Notes under the pieces: model-generated
What the model was told of the DNA's origin: nothing
Databases searched by the model: none
Seen by the model: the letters and a program-made list of their open reading frames with translations, nothing else
Program-made: the position numbers and the translations under genes
In this document: positions 24,186 to 36,760 of the stretch, one piece after another
How the letters are laid out: each line of letters opens with the position of its first letter
Position numbering within the stretch: the stretch's first letter is position 1
Source of the DNA: Kluyvera genomosp. 1
Lineage (GTDB): Bacteria; Pseudomonadota; Gammaproteobacteria; Enterobacterales; Enterobacteriaceae
Length of the DNA stretch: 64,000 nucleotides
NCBI RefSeq assembly: GCF_001266615.1
Contig: NZ_LGHZ01000012.1
Coordinates: 62,001 to 126,000, forward strand
Reading direction: 5' to 3'

Positions 24186-25157
24186 TTATTGCTGACGGCA
24201 CGCATTAATCAGTAGCTCTTCCATCCACTGATGACCTTTATCACGGCCGGCGGCCTCATGCCAGGAAAGGTAGCAGGTACGGCTATTTAGCTTCATCGGC
24301 AACGGTAAAATTTGCAGCCCAAGCTGTTCAGAGAATTCTTCGGCTAAACGGCGTGGTGCAATAGCCACCAGATGCGTTTGAGAAACGACATTCAGCACAC
24401 TAATGAGCGCCATTCCCTGATAGGCAATACGATTTTGTTTATCAACGGTGTCATACCAGGGTTGACTAAATGATGCGTAGCGTTCCAGAGAAACAACGGC
24501 ATGCTCTTCCTGATAAATATCCTCTTCCGTCATTGGACCATTAATGCGCGGATGATTTTTACCGGCGACCAAAACCATTTCATCATTAAATAATGGAACA
24601 CAGGCAAATTCAGGACGACGGAATTCGTCATAACCTAAAACAAACTCAATTTCCTGATAGCGAAGCTGATGTTCTGTATTTTTATTTAAGGCTGATTTAA
24701 ATACCATGTGAATATGTGGAGCAACAGCATTCACCTTATTGAGGATAACGGAGGTCAAATAGTTATCCAACGGGCTACACACGCAAAGATTAAAAATCCG
24801 TTCGCTGCTGAGAGGTTCAAATCCGGAACCCGGCAATTCATTTTGCACCAACTGCAGCGCCTGGCGAACCGAGCCAAACAGCTGAAACGCACGGGCGGTA
24901 GGCTGGATCCCTCTGCCATAACGCACAAACAGCTCATCATTAAACATCACTTTCAGCCGGGCAACGGCATTACTAACCGCCGGTTGCGACATGCCGAGTG
25001 CATGCGCTGCACGGGTTATATTTTGCTCCTGCATTACCGCATCAAATACAGTCAGCAAATTTAAATCAACCATCCGGAGCTGCGGTTTCATCCCTTCATG
25101 AGCTGATGCCAGCTGCTGCTCTGGGGTATTAATTCCAGATTCAGATACCATTGTCAT
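24186..25157 (-). CDS. leuO: LysR-type regulator LeuO
   Basis: LeuO is a LysR-family global regulator that antagonises H-NS silencing. It affects the neighbouring leu and ilv genes and many stress or surface loci in relatives. It has 323 residues, against about 314 in E. coli; the extra residues are in the variable N-terminal leader ([15 protein letters not shown]). The winged helix-turn-helix is at about residues 32-90 ([20 protein letters not shown], then [15 protein letters not shown]). The effector domain follows. A GGGAG ribosome site precedes the ATG. It is divergent from leuABCD. Confidence 0.95.
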   Translation of the reverse strand: MTMVSESGINTPEQQLASAHEGMKPQLRMVDLNLLTVFDAVMQEQNITRAAHALGMSQPAVSNAVARLKVMFNDELFVRYGRGIQPTARAFQLFGSVRQALQLVQNELPGSGFEPLSSERIFNLCVCSPLDNYLTSVILNKVNAVAPHIHMVFKSALNKNTEHQLRYQEIEFVLGYDEFRRPEFACVPLFNDEMVLVAGKNHPRINGPMTEEDIYQEEHAVVSLERYASFSQPWYDTVDKQNRIAYQGMALISVLNVVSQTHLVAIAPRRLAEEFSEQLGLQILPLPMKLNSRTCYLSWHEAAGRDKGHQWMEELLINACRQQ

Positions 25158-25694
25158 ACAACACTCCCTTTGCCAAATGACATAAATATATTGTGGCCAT
25201 ATGATTTACCATGCATATAAGTTCCAAAAAAGAAAATTTGATAAAAATAGGAATAAATAAAGAGGCAAGCTGAGTGGCTTAAATCGATAACCACAACGCT
25301 TATATATATTGCCAAGTTAATGGAACGTAGTTTACCCATGGATCAGGCGAATACACAACACACCCAAATCGGAATAATGGATTAAGATTTATTAAAGTGT
25401 GTTATTAAACAAGAAATGAAAATTAACATTCTTCTAGCAGAAATACTCTTTTTAACGATACAAAACAAAATCTCAGACCGACTAATCCTTTATTATCATA
25501 ATGATATACACAGCACCTATACATGACAAATGAATGAATGAATGCAATCAAATTTGTTTAAATGCGACAAGATATTAAAACCGCACGCTAACCTAAAAAC
25601 GGATTCGCTATAAAATGGGATGTTTATCAGCACAATTAGCTAATCCAGACATTTCATTTGCCCCCTCAATTGTCCCAATCGTCTTCATAGAGTG
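25158..25694. other. AT-rich leuO-leu regulatory region
   Basis: About 540 bp without a supported gene lie between divergent leuO and the leu promoter. The region is strikingly AT-rich compared with the flanking genes and contains a short tandem repeat (AATG)4 at 25529-25544. In Salmonella and E. coli the equivalent region carries the leuO promoter, H-NS nucleation tracts and LeuO sites. I infer the same role but did not resolve the sites. Confidence 0.55.
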
Positions 25695-25730
25695 TTGACA
25701 TCAGAAGTCATATCCAGTACCACTAATAGC
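25695..25730 (+). promoter_or_regulatory. leuLABCD promoter
   Basis: A perfect -35 TTGACA is at 25695-25700, about 50 bp upstream of the leader ORF. The -10 is less clear: TACCAC (25718-25723) has a 17-bp spacer and TAATAG (25724-25729) is too far at 23 bp. The -35 and its position are the firm part. Confidence 0.6.
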
Positions 25731-25750
25731 ATATCGAATTCATCTGGAGC

Positions 25751-25846
25751 ATGATGACAATGTTACGTACCTCTCGCATCAACGGTCTACTACTACTAAA
25801 CGCCTCTTCTGTGCGCGGTAGACTGGTGTGCGACGTATTACGTTAA
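25751..25846 (+). CDS. leuL: leu operon leader peptide LeuL
   Basis: This 31-codon ORF reads MMTMLRTSRINGLLLLNASS then VRGRLVCDVLR. Four consecutive rare CUA leucine codons are followed by the NASS and RGR segments shared with E. coli and Salmonella LeuL. Ribosome stalling on these codons when leucyl-tRNA is scarce would stop the downstream terminator from forming. A GGAG site precedes the ATG; the second ATG at 25754 is an equally possible start. The N-terminal third and the C-terminal tail differ from the E. coli leader. Confidence 0.9.
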   Translation: MMTMLRTSRINGLLLLNASSVRGRLVCDVLR

Positions 25847-25863
25847 GTCATCATCAGTAAAAC

Positions 25864-25893
25864 AAAAACCCGCGCCGCTGCGCGGGTTTTTTT
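25864..25893 (+). terminator. leu operon attenuator terminator
   Basis: Perfect 9-bp arms AACCCGCGC and GCGCGGGTT surround a CGCT loop. A run of seven T follows (25887-25893). It lies 18 bp after the leuL stop and about 43 bp before leuA, the expected place for the attenuator. Confidence 0.92.
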
Positions 25894-25935
25894 ATGCTCG
25901 TAGCAAGGCGCCCAAGTAAACCAAGGACCTAAACC

Positions 25936-28598
<2,663 letters not shown>

Positions 28599-28600
28599 CC

Positions 28601-30001
28601 ATGGCGAAGACTTTATACGAAAAATTGTTTGATGCTCACGTGGTCTTTGAAGCGCCAAATGAAACGCCATTACTGTACATCGATCGCCACCTGGTGCACG
28701 AAGTCACTTCACCACAGGCGTTTGACGGCCTGCGTGCGCACAAGCGCCCGGTACGTCAGCCGGGCAAAACCTTCGCCACCATGGATCACAACGTTTCAAC
28801 TCAGACGAAAGACATTAACGCCTCCGGCGAAATGGCGCGTATCCAGATGCAGGAGTTGATTAAGAACTGCAACGAGTTTGGTGTTGAGCTGTACGATCTG
28901 AACCACCCTTATCAGGGTATCGTCCACGTCATGGGGCCGGAACAAGGCGTCACCCTGCCGGGGATGACCATTGTCTGCGGCGACTCCCACACTGCGACCC
29001 ACGGCGCGTTTGGCGCACTGGCGTTTGGTATCGGCACCTCGGAAGTCGAACACGTGCTGGCGACTCAGACGCTGAAACAGGGTCGCGCAAAAACCATGAA
29101 GATTGAAGTCAACGGCAAAGCAGCGCCTGGCATTACAGCCAAAGATATTGTCCTGGCGATTATCGGTAAAACCGGCAGCGCAGGCGGCACCGGTTACGTC
29201 GTGGAATTCTGCGGTCAGGCCATTCGTGACCTGACCATGGAAGGCCGTATGACTCTGTGTAATATGGCCATCGAACTGGGCGCGAAAGCAGGCCTGGTGG
29301 CGCCAGACGACACCACCTTCAACTATGTCGAAGGCCGTCTGCACGCGCCGAAAGGCAAAGACTTTGACGATGCGGTGAGCTACTGGAAAACCCTGAAAAC
29401 TGACGACGGCGCGACCTTTGACAACGTTGTCACGCTGCAAGCCGAAGACATCGCACCGCAGGTGACCTGGGGCACCAACCCGGGACAAGTGATCTCCGTG
29501 AATGACAACATTCCGGACCCGGCTTCCTTTAACGATCCCGTCGAGCGCGCCAGCGCCGAGAAAGCGCTGGCTTATATGGGGCTCAAGCCGGGTATCCCGC
29601 TGACTGATGTCGCTATCGATAAAGTGTTTATCGGTTCCTGCACCAACTCGCGCATTGAAGATTTACGTGCGGCGGCAGAAATCGCCAAAGGCCGTAAAGT
29701 CGCGCCTGGCGTGCAGGCGCTGGTTGTGCCTGGCTCCGGCCCGGTAAAAGCGCAGGCTGAAGCAGAAGGTCTGGATAAGATCTTTATCGAAGCCGGTTTT
29801 GAATGGCGTCTGCCGGGCTGCTCCATGTGCCTGGCGATGAACAACGACCGCCTGAACCCGGGCGAACGCTGTGCATCCACCAGTAACCGTAACTTTGAAG
29901 GCCGTCAGGGCCGCGGTGGCCGTACTCACCTGGTTAGCCCGGCGATGGCCGCAGCGGCCGCGGTAACCGGCCATTTCGCCGATATTCGTAGCATGAAATA
30001 A
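28601..30001 (+). CDS. leuC: 3-isopropylmalate dehydratase large subunit LeuC
   Basis: LeuC is the aconitase-family large subunit that carries the [4Fe-4S] cluster and isomerises 2- to 3-isopropylmalate with LeuD. It has 466 residues. Cluster cysteines are visible in FIGSCTNSR (about 347) and [10 protein letters not shown] (about 407 and 410). [20 protein letters not shown] is the usual active-site block. It is separated from leuD by 10 nt. Confidence 0.99.
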   Translation: MAKTLYEKLFDAHVVFEAPNETPLLYIDRHLVHEVTSPQAFDGLRAHKRPVRQPGKTFATMDHNVSTQTKDINASGEMARIQMQELIKNCNEFGVELYDLNHPYQGIVHVMGPEQGVTLPGMTIVCGDSHTATHGAFGALAFGIGTSEVEHVLATQTLKQGRAKTMKIEVNGKAAPGITAKDIVLAIIGKTGSAGGTGYVVEFCGQAIRDLTMEGRMTLCNMAIELGAKAGLVAPDDTTFNYVEGRLHAPKGKDFDDAVSYWKTLKTDDGATFDNVVTLQAEDIAPQVTWGTNPGQVISVNDNIPDPASFNDPVERASAEKALAYMGLKPGIPLTDVAIDKVFIGSCTNSRIEDLRAAAEIAKGRKVAPGVQALVVPGSGPVKAQAEAEGLDKIFIEAGFEWRLPGCSMCLAMNNDRLNPGERCASTSNRNFEGRQGRGGRTHLVSPAMAAAAAVTGHFADIRSMK

Positions 30002-30011
30002 GGAAACCATC

Positions 30012-30617
30012 ATGGCAGAGAAATTTACCCAACATACGGGACTGGTGGTGCCGCTGGATGCCGCGAACGTCGATACCGATGCGATTATCCCGAAACAGTT
30101 TTTGCAGAAGGTGACCCGTACCGGTTTTGGCGCACACCTGTTTAACGACTGGCGCTTCCTCGACGACAAAGGCGAGCAGCCGAATCCTGAGTTCGTACTG
30201 AACTTCCCAGAGTTCAAAGGCGCGTCTATTTTACTTGCGCGTGAAAACTTCGGCTGCGGTTCCTCACGTGAACACGCGCCGTGGGCGCTGACCGACTACG
30301 GTTTCAAAGTGGTGATCGCGCCAAGCTTCGCCGACATCTTCTACGGCAACAGCTTTAACAACCAATTGCTGCCGGTGACCCTGAGCGATGAGCAGGTCGA
30401 TGAGCTGTTTACGCTGGTGAAAGCCAATCCGGGAATTAAATTTGAAGTGGACCTGGAAGCGCAGGTGGTGAAAGCGGGCGATAAGTCTTATAGCTTTAAA
30501 ATCGACGACTTCCGCCGCCACTGCATGATTAATGGCCTCGACAGCATCGGCCTGACGCTGCAGCATGAAGATTCCATTTCTGCTTATGAGAATAAGCAGC
30601 CGGCATTCATGCGTTAA
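30012..30617 (+). CDS. leuD: 3-isopropylmalate dehydratase small subunit LeuD
   Basis: LeuD is the swivelling small subunit of isopropylmalate isomerase. It has 201 residues, the standard length. [16 protein letters not shown] and the conserved loop [15 protein letters not shown] are present. It is the last gene of leuABCD, followed by a REP-like palindrome and convergent setA. Confidence 0.99.
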   Translation: MAEKFTQHTGLVVPLDAANVDTDAIIPKQFLQKVTRTGFGAHLFNDWRFLDDKGEQPNPEFVLNFPEFKGASILLARENFGCGSSREHAPWALTDYGFKVVIAPSFADIFYGNSFNNQLLPVTLSDEQVDELFTLVKANPGIKFEVDLEAQVVKAGDKSYSFKIDDFRRHCMINGLDSIGLTLQHEDSISAYENKQPAFMR

Positions 30618-30625
30618 CACCGCTT

Positions 30626-30651
30626 ATGCCGGATGCCCACGCATCCGGCAT
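30626..30651. repeat. REP-like palindrome between leuD and setA
   Basis: Perfect 11-bp arms ATGCCGGATGC and GCATCCGGCAT surround a 4-nt loop, in the 41-bp gap between two convergent genes. The GCCGGATG core resembles enterobacterial REP/PU elements. There is no T-run, so it is more likely an mRNA-end stabiliser than an intrinsic terminator. Confidence 0.75.
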
Positions 30652-30658
30652 CATCATC

Positions 30659-31837
30659 TCACACGTCCTTCACCCGGCAAGTCATCGCCAGCGTGACCAC
30701 GGAAATTCCGGCAATCACCCAGTACACCGAAAAATGGCCAAAGCTTTGCGCCAGCGCCCCCTGCACGATACCCGCAAGGATCACCCCGGTTGAAATACTG
30801 TTAGTAAACAGCGTGGTCGCCGCCCCTGCGCGTCCCGGCATCAAATCCTGAAACCAGAGCATGCCAATCCCGGCAACAATACCAATAAATACGGCGTTAA
30901 ACAGTTGCAGAACCAAAAGAGACGTGTGGCTATGGAAGAAAATCAGCCCAACGTAGAACAGAACGCCCGCCGCCACCGCCGTCACCATCATTCGCCGTTT
31001 ACCAAAACGCTTCACGTAGAAGCCCGCAAGGATCATCGCCGGAATTTCAAGCCCCGCCGCGGTACCCATCAGGATCCCCGCCAGGCTGTCCGGTAGCCCG
31101 AGATCGCTGCTGATCCACAACGGCATATCGATGATATACATGGTGTTACAGGTCCACATCAGCGTCGACGCAATAAACAGCATGCGCACGTTGCTGTCCT
31201 TCCAGCCGCTCAACTGATGCTGTTCGACCTCGCTGGGCTGCTCTACCCGCGCCACCGAAGGCAGCGTCAGCGCAATCAGCGCCAGGCTAATGGCAAAAAT
31301 AGCGGCCGCAATAGAGAACATGGCGGTGAAGCCATAGTTCAGCGCCAGCATAAAGGCCAACGGCGGGCCAATTACCCACGCCAGCGAAAGCTGCGCACGC
31401 ATCACCGAGCTAAACATCACCACTTCACGGGCCGAACTGTCGGCATATTCGCGCGCCAGGGCAAACAGCTGCGGCATGGCGGCGTTGGCAATCGAGGCCA
31501 GCAGCACGCCGCAGGTAATCAGCGTCAGGTAATGGCGATTAAAAGCGAAAAGCAGTGCGTTGCCAACCGCCATCAGGCAGCAGAACATAATCAGCTTACG
31601 CCGGTCACCCCGGCTATCGGATCGCTTTGCCAGACCGAGGCTGACGACAATCCCGGCCACCGCATTGACGGTGTAGAACAGGCCAACCCAGAACGGCTGT
31701 ACGCCGACCTCACGGCTGAGATACAGGCTCAACGTCGGCGCCTGTAGCGCTCCTGCGATCCCCATCATAAACGCCACCATCATAAAAGCAGCGTACACAC
31801 CGTTGAGACGTCGTCCCATCGTCATTAACCAGAGCAT
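30659..31837 (-). CDS. setA: Sugar efflux transporter SetA
   Basis: SetA is an MFS exporter of sugars and glucosides that is co-transcribed with sgrS and helps relieve sugar-phosphate stress. The ATG at 31837 (MLWLMTMGRRLNGVYAAFM) gives 392 residues, as in E. coli; a GTG six codons upstream is the alternative. Twelve hydrophobic segments are visible, with the MFS loop motif LAKRSDSRGDRRK after helix 2. The middle (residues about 190-210) is a hydrophilic loop. It lies directly behind the sgrS terminator, so it is probably expressed by readthrough. Confidence 0.96.
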   Translation of the reverse strand: MLWLMTMGRRLNGVYAAFMMVAFMMGIAGALQAPTLSLYLSREVGVQPFWVGLFYTVNAVAGIVVSLGLAKRSDSRGDRRKLIMFCCLMAVGNALLFAFNRHYLTLITCGVLLASIANAAMPQLFALAREYADSSAREVVMFSSVMRAQLSLAWVIGPPLAFMLALNYGFTAMFSIAAAIFAISLALIALTLPSVARVEQPSEVEQHQLSGWKDSNVRMLFIASTLMWTCNTMYIIDMPLWISSDLGLPDSLAGILMGTAAGLEIPAMILAGFYVKRFGKRRMMVTAVAAGVLFYVGLIFFHSHTSLLVLQLFNAVFIGIVAGIGMLWFQDLMPGRAGAATTLFTNSISTGVILAGIVQGALAQSFGHFSVYWVIAGISVVTLAMTCRVKDV

Positions 31838-31865
31838 GTGAAATCCTTTAAGCACGCGAAAGAAT

Positions 31866-32078
31866 AAAAAAAAGCCAGCAGATAATACCTGCTGGCAAAT
31901 ACTCAGTCACACATGATTAGGCGAATTAATGCTCAGAGGTCGGTTTCGTAACTTCCCACTGCATCAGATAGTTCAGCACTTCAAGCCGCTGCGCAGTTGC
32001 CTGACGGGCCAGCCAGGAAACCTGTTTGGTAGCAGAAAAATAACGCTGGTAAAACTGATACATAGTGACCTCCTCATC
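31866..32078 (-). ncRNA. sgrS: Sugar-phosphate stress sRNA SgrS
   Basis: SgrS is the Hfq-dependent RNA that pairs with ptsG mRNA when sugar phosphates accumulate. The 5' end is inferred at GATGAGG, about 15 nt before the sgrT ATG, by analogy with E. coli. The 3' part has the conserved ptsG-pairing block GTGTGACTGAGTATT. A terminator (arms GCCAGCAG / CTGCTGGC, 7-nt loop) and eight U residues follow; that oligo-U tail is also what Hfq needs. Total about 213 nt. It is divergent from its activator sgrR. Confidence 0.92.
31926..32063 (-). CDS. sgrT: SgrT, glucose-uptake inhibitor encoded inside SgrS
   Basis: This 45-codon ORF inside the 5' part of SgrS starts MYQFYQRYFSATKQVSWLAR and ends YLMQWEVTKPTSEH. 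E. coli SgrT has 43 residues with the same FYQ-YF-AT and LMQW landmarks; SgrT inhibits the glucose transporter PtsG. A very strong AGGAGGT ribosome site lies 6 nt before the ATG. Start and end are unambiguous. The sequence is clearly diverged from E. coli outside the landmarks. Confidence 0.9.
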   Translation of the reverse strand: MYQFYQRYFSATKQVSWLARQATAQRLEVLNYLMQWEVTKPTSEH

Positions 32079-32272
32079 TACCTTATGGCTTTCACGTTGC
32101 CGGTAAACCGCAAACCTGATAATCCCCGATGTGGCCGGGGCGAGTCAGCGCAGCCAATGCATCCGCAACCTGAAAGACGACGGGTAGACACCTCCTCGCT
32201 TCATCGAAAGCCATTATTGGCTTAATATAGGGATTAATAAATTGCTGAGTTTTTCGCGGGAGTTCCTCTTTT

Positions 32273-33928
32273 ATGCCTTCAGGTCGACTGCAACAACAAT
32301 TCATCCGCTTATGGCAGTGCTGCGAAGGTAAATCGCAGGAGACGACGCTTAACGATCTGGCCGAACTGCTGAACTGTTCCCGCCGCCATATGCGTACGCT
32401 GTTGAACACCATGGAGGCGCGTGGCTGGCTGACCTGGGAGGCGGAAGTCGGGCGCGGCAAGCGCTCTAAGCTGCACTTCCTCTATACCGGCCTTGCGCTA
32501 CAGCAGCAGCGCGCAGAGGATCTACTGGAGCAGGATCGGATCGATCAGTTGGTACAGCTAGTCGGTGATAAAGCGGCGGTGCGTCAGATGCTGGTGTCGC
32601 ATTTAGGGCGTAGTTTCCGCCAGGGGCGGCATATTTTACGCGTGCTTTACTACCGACCCATGCACAATTTACTACCAGGAACCGCACTGCGGCGTTCAGA
32701 AACGCACATTGCGCGGCAGATTTTTAGCGCTTTGACCCGGGTGAACGAAGTAAATGGGGAACTGGAAGCCGATATTGCGCACCATTGGCAAGCCATTTCC
32801 CCATTACACTGGCGTTTTTATTTGCGTCCCGGCATTCATTTTCATCACGGCCGTGAACTGGAAATGGAAGACGTCATTGCATCACTCCATCGCAGCATGA
32901 CGTTGCCGCTGTTCTCCAATATTGCGCGCATCGACTCCCCGACCGCCTGGACGCTCGACGTTCACCTCATCCAACCTGACCGCTGGCTGCCGCTACTGCT
33001 AGGCCAGGTCTCGGCCATGATCCTGCCACGCGAGTGGCAATCGCTGCCCGATTTTTCCCGCATGCCCGTCGGTACCGGGCCGTATGCTGTGTCGCGCAAT
33101 AACCAAAACCAGCTGAAAATCCACGCCTTTGATGACTACTTTGGCTTCCGCGCTTTAATTGATGAAGTTAACGTCTGGGTACTGCCGGAAATTGGGGAAG
33201 AAAATAACTGCGGCCTGACGCTCCAGGGCACAACGCAAAGCGAAAAAGCGATAGAAAGCCGACTGGAAGAAGGCTGCTACTACCTTCTTTTCGATGCACG
33301 CAGCCCACTGGGCAATAATCCATCGGTGCGCCAGTGGTTGAGCCACGTGTTCCATCCCAACAACCTGCTCTATCATGCGGGTGAACAGCATCAGAGCCAT
33401 TGGTTCCCGGCCTACGGTCTGTTGCCACGCTGGCACCATGCGCGCAGCCTCGCCTGTGAAAAACCCGCAGGACTGGAATCCGTCACGCTCACCTATTATC
33501 GGGAACACGTCGAGCATAAAACCATTGGCCGTATTATGCAGGCACTGCTGGCGGAGCATCAGGTCACGCTAAATATTCAGGAAGTGGATTATGACGAGTG
33601 GCATCGTGGTGAAGCCGTGAGTGACGTTTGGCTCAATAGCGCCAACTTCACGCTGCCGCTGGACTTTTCTCTTTTAGCCTATCTGTATGAAGTGCCGCTG
33701 ATTCGTCACTGCGTGCCCATCGACTGGGAACAGGATGCAGAACGCTGGCGAGCGGGCGATCTGCAACAGGCAGACTGGTGTCAGCAACTTCTGGCAAACC
33801 AGTCAGTGGTGCCGCTGATCCACCACTGGCTGATGATCCAGGGGCAGCGCAGTATGCGCGGCGTACGCATGAACACCTTAGGCTGGTTTGACTTTAAATC
33901 GGCGTGGTTTGCTCCACCGGATCCCTAG
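32273..33928 (+). CDS. sgrR: Transcriptional activator SgrR
   Basis: SgrR activates sgrS under glucose-phosphate stress. The 551 residues equal E. coli SgrR. The N-terminal winged helix (about residues 5-65: [20 protein letters not shown]) binds DNA. The rest (from about residue 160) resembles an ABC-type solute-binding protein and is thought to sense a metabolite. It is divergent from sgrS, with the shared control region between 32079 and 32272. Confidence 0.97.
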   Translation: MPSGRLQQQFIRLWQCCEGKSQETTLNDLAELLNCSRRHMRTLLNTMEARGWLTWEAEVGRGKRSKLHFLYTGLALQQQRAEDLLEQDRIDQLVQLVGDKAAVRQMLVSHLGRSFRQGRHILRVLYYRPMHNLLPGTALRRSETHIARQIFSALTRVNEVNGELEADIAHHWQAISPLHWRFYLRPGIHFHHGRELEMEDVIASLHRSMTLPLFSNIARIDSPTAWTLDVHLIQPDRWLPLLLGQVSAMILPREWQSLPDFSRMPVGTGPYAVSRNNQNQLKIHAFDDYFGFRALIDEVNVWVLPEIGEENNCGLTLQGTTQSEKAIESRLEEGCYYLLFDARSPLGNNPSVRQWLSHVFHPNNLLYHAGEQHQSHWFPAYGLLPRWHHARSLACEKPAGLESVTLTYYREHVEHKTIGRIMQALLAEHQVTLNIQEVDYDEWHRGEAVSDVWLNSANFTLPLDFSLLAYLYEVPLIRHCVPIDWEQDAERWRAGDLQQADWCQQLLANQSVVPLIHHWLMIQGQRSMRGVRMNTLGWFDFKSAWFAPPDP

Positions 33929-33988
33929 CGCCGGAGAGATCGCGCTTAAGGCTTTTGATTTATTCACGTAATCATTACAATGTGCCGT

Positions 33989-34148
33989 TCTCAACGGGGT
34001 GCTAAAAAACATACACGAAATCATTTGAGCTGCATCAAGGCGGCGAACGAGTGCAGCCAACGCAGAGGCAGCTCGAAGGATGAAGTGTATGGGCTGAGAT
34101 AATACCCGTCGAACCTGATCCGGATAATCCCGGCGAAGGGATTTGAGG
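33989..34148 (+). ncRNA. TPP riboswitch (thi box, sroA) upstream of thiB, with extended P3 arm
   Basis: The thi-box core is present: CTGAGATAATACCCGT (34094-34109), GAACCTGATC and the downstream CGGCGAAGGGAT. P1 pairs CTCAA (33990-33994) with TTGAG (34143-34147). The P3 arm, short in the E. coli thiB leader, holds an insert here. CATACAC (34010-34016) pairs with GTGTATG (34085-34091). TCAT/ATGA continues the helix, and GAGCTGC (34027-34033) pairs with GCAGCTC (34068-34074). TPP binding would repress thiBPQ, most likely at translation, since the thiB ribosome site lies 30 nt beyond. Confidence 0.93.
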
Positions 34149-34190
34149 CTCACTCAAAATCCTTTGCCACCCATATACTAAAGGTGCAAA

Positions 34191-35174
34191 GTGTTCAAAA
34201 AATTACTCCCCCTGCTGCTCCTGGTGGCCGCTCCCGCCTTCGCAAAACCGGTTTTGACGGTTTATACCTATGACTCTTTCGCCGCCGACTGGGGCCCTGG
34301 ACCTGCGGTGAAAAAAGCCTTTGAAGCCGATTGTAACTGCGAACTGAAATTCGTGGCGCTGGAAGACGGCGTATCGCTGCTTAACCGTCTGCGGATGGAA
34401 GGCAAAAACAGCAAAGCCGACGTGGTATTAGGTCTGGATAACAACCTGCTGCAAGCCGCAACTGACACTAAGCTGTTTGCCAAAAGCAACGTTCCTGCCA
34501 GCGCAGTCAGCGTCCCCGGCGGCTGGACGAACGATACCTTCGTACCATTCGACTACGGCTACTTCGCCTTCGTCTACGATAAAAACAAACTGAAAAACCC
34601 GCCGAAAAGCTTGAAAGAGCTGGTTGAGAGCGATCAGAAATGGCGTGTCATTTACCAGGACCCACGCACCAGTACGCCGGGCTTAGGCCTGCTGCTGTGG
34701 ATGCAGAAAGTCTATGGCGACAAAGCGCCAGAAGCCTGGCAGAAACTGGCGGCCAAAACCGTCACCGTGACCAAAGGCTGGAGCGAAGCCTATGGCCTGT
34801 TCCTGAAAGGGGAAAGCGATCTGGTGCTGAGCTACACCACGTCTCCGGCGTACCACATTATCGAAGAGAAAAAAGATAACTACGCGGCCGCCGCCTTTAC
34901 CGAAGGGCACTATCTGCAGGTGGAAGTGGCCGCGAAAACCGCCGCCAGCAAGCAACAGAAACTGGCAGATGAGTTCCTGAACTTTATGGTCTCCCCGGCG
35001 TTCCAGAACGCCATCCCGACCGGCAACTGGATGTATCCGGTTACCCAGGTCACGCTGCCGGACGGTTTTAACAGCCTGGTGAAACCACAAACCGCGCTGG
35101 AGTTTACGCCACAGCAGGTTGCAACCGAACGTCAAAACTGGATTAACGCATGGCTTCGCGCAGCCAGCCGTTAA
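34191..35174 (+). CDS. thiB: Thiamine/TPP ABC transporter, periplasmic binding protein
   Basis: ThiB (TbpA) captures thiamine and its phosphates in the periplasm for ThiPQ. It has 327 residues from a GTG start, as in E. coli, with AAAGGTG as ribosome site. A signal peptide (FKKLLPLLLLVAAPAFA) is cleaved after about residue 18. The mature protein begins KPVLTVYTYDSFAADWGPGP, the usual fold start. It is the first gene under the TPP riboswitch and overlaps thiP by 25 nt. Confidence 0.98.
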   Translation: MFKKLLPLLLLVAAPAFAKPVLTVYTYDSFAADWGPGPAVKKAFEADCNCELKFVALEDGVSLLNRLRMEGKNSKADVVLGLDNNLLQAATDTKLFAKSNVPASAVSVPGGWTNDTFVPFDYGYFAFVYDKNKLKNPPKSLKELVESDQKWRVIYQDPRTSTPGLGLLLWMQKVYGDKAPEAWQKLAAKTVTVTKGWSEAYGLFLKGESDLVLSYTTSPAYHIIEEKKDNYAAAAFTEGHYLQVEVAAKTAASKQQKLADEFLNFMVSPAFQNAIPTGNWMYPVTQVTLPDGFNSLVKPQTALEFTPQQVATERQNWINAWLRAASR

Positions 35175-36760
35175 TTCCCCGCTGGCTTTACCCAGGGCTC
35201 ACGGCCACCGCGTTGATGGTGGCCGTCGCCCTGGCGGCGTTTCTGGCGCTGTGGCTCAATGCGCCAGAATTCTCGTGGTCGACGCTGCTCGGCGATAGCT
35301 ACCTGTGGCACGTGGTGCGCTTCTCCTTCTGGCAGGCGTTTCTTTCCGCGCTGCTGTCGGTTATCCCGGCCATTTTCCTCGCTCGTGCGCTCTACCGGCG
35401 CCGCTTCCCCGGCCGTCAGCTATTGCTGCGGCTGTGCGCAATGACGCTGATTTTACCGGTGCTGGTCGCCGTGTTTGGTATTCTGAGCGTCTACGGGCGT
35501 CAGGGTTGGCTGGCGCAGCTTTATGCGTGGCTCGGCTGGCAATGGAACTTCTCGCCCTACGGCTTGCAGGGTATTTTGCTGGCACATGTCTTCTTCAATA
35601 TGCCGATGGCAACCCGTCTGTTGCTGCAAGCGCTGGAGCAAATACCCGGTGAACAGCGTCAGCTCGCGGCACAGCTTGGTATGCGCGGCTATTCGTTTTT
35701 CCGCTACGTCGAATGGCCATGGATGCGGCGGCAAATTCTGCCCATCGCCACGCTGATTTTTATGCTCTGTTTTGCCAGCTTCGCTACCGTGCTGTCATTG
35801 GGCGGCGGGCCTTCCGCTACCACAATTGAGCTGGCTATTTATCAGGCACTGAACTTCGATTATGACCCGGCCCGCGCGGCCATGCTGGCAATCATTCAAA
35901 TGACCTGCTGTCTGGCGCTGGTACTGTTAAGCCAGCGCTTAAGTCGGACGATCGCCGTCGGCAATACGCAGGTCCACGGCTGGCGGGACCCCGATGACCG
36001 CTGGTACAGCCGGATTAGCGACACGCTGCTGATTTTTCTCACACTATTACTGCTACTGCCACCACTGCTGGCGGTGGTGTTTGACGGTATCAACGCCAGC
36101 CTGTGGCAGGTGTTACAGCAGCCGATTTTGTGGCAAGCCATTGGCACCTCGCTGCGTATCGCTCTTGCCGCCGGCATATTGTGCGTCATACTCACCATGA
36201 TGCTGCTGTGGAGCAGCCGCGAGCTACGGGCACGCAACCAGCCGCTGGCCGGACAGGCGATGGAACTGAGCGGAATGTTAATTCTGGCGATGCCGGGGAT
36301 CGTTCTGGCCACCGGCTTCTTCCTGCTGCTGAACAATACCGTTGGCCTGCCGGAATCCGCCGACGGCATCGTGATTTTCACTAACGCGTTGATGGCGGTG
36401 CCGTATGCAATCAAAGTGCTGGAAACGCCGATGCGTGACATTACCGCCCGCTACACCATTTTGTGCGACTCACTGGGTCTCGCCGGTTTTAACCGCCTGC
36501 GGGTGGTCGAACTACGGGCACTGAAAAGGCCGCTGGCGCAAGCGCTGGCCTTCGCCTGCGTCCTGTCGATTGGTGATTTTGGCGTCGTGGCGCTGTTCGG
36601 CAACGAGAATTTCCGCACGCTGCCATTTTATCTCTACCAGCAAATTGGCGCCTACCGTAGCCAGGATGGCGCGGTGACCGCGCTGATTCTACTGTTACTG
36701 TGCTTTGCTCTGTTTACCGTTATCGAAAAGTTACCCGGACGCCATGCTAAAACTCAATGA
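35150..36760 (+). CDS. thiP: Thiamine/TPP ABC transporter permease
   Basis: ThiP is the inner-membrane permease of the thiamine importer. Its 536 residues form two fused permease halves of about six helices each. Each half carries an EAA-type loop: [20 protein letters not shown] in the first and [20 protein letters not shown] in the second. These contact ThiQ. It overlaps thiB by 25 nt and thiQ by 17 nt, so the three genes are translationally coupled. Confidence 0.97.
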   Translation: MASRSQPLIPRWLYPGLTATALMVAVALAAFLALWLNAPEFSWSTLLGDSYLWHVVRFSFWQAFLSALLSVIPAIFLARALYRRRFPGRQLLLRLCAMTLILPVLVAVFGILSVYGRQGWLAQLYAWLGWQWNFSPYGLQGILLAHVFFNMPMATRLLLQALEQIPGEQRQLAAQLGMRGYSFFRYVEWPWMRRQILPIATLIFMLCFASFATVLSLGGGPSATTIELAIYQALNFDYDPARAAMLAIIQMTCCLALVLLSQRLSRTIAVGNTQVHGWRDPDDRWYSRISDTLLIFLTLLLLLPPLLAVVFDGINASLWQVLQQPILWQAIGTSLRIALAAGILCVILTMMLLWSSRELRARNQPLAGQAMELSGMLILAMPGIVLATGFFLLLNNTVGLPESADGIVIFTNALMAVPYAIKVLETPMRDITARYTILCDSLGLAGFNRLRVVELRALKRPLAQALAFACVLSIGDFGVVALFGNENFRTLPFYLYQQIGAYRSQDGAVTALILLLLCFALFTVIEKLPGRHAKTQ

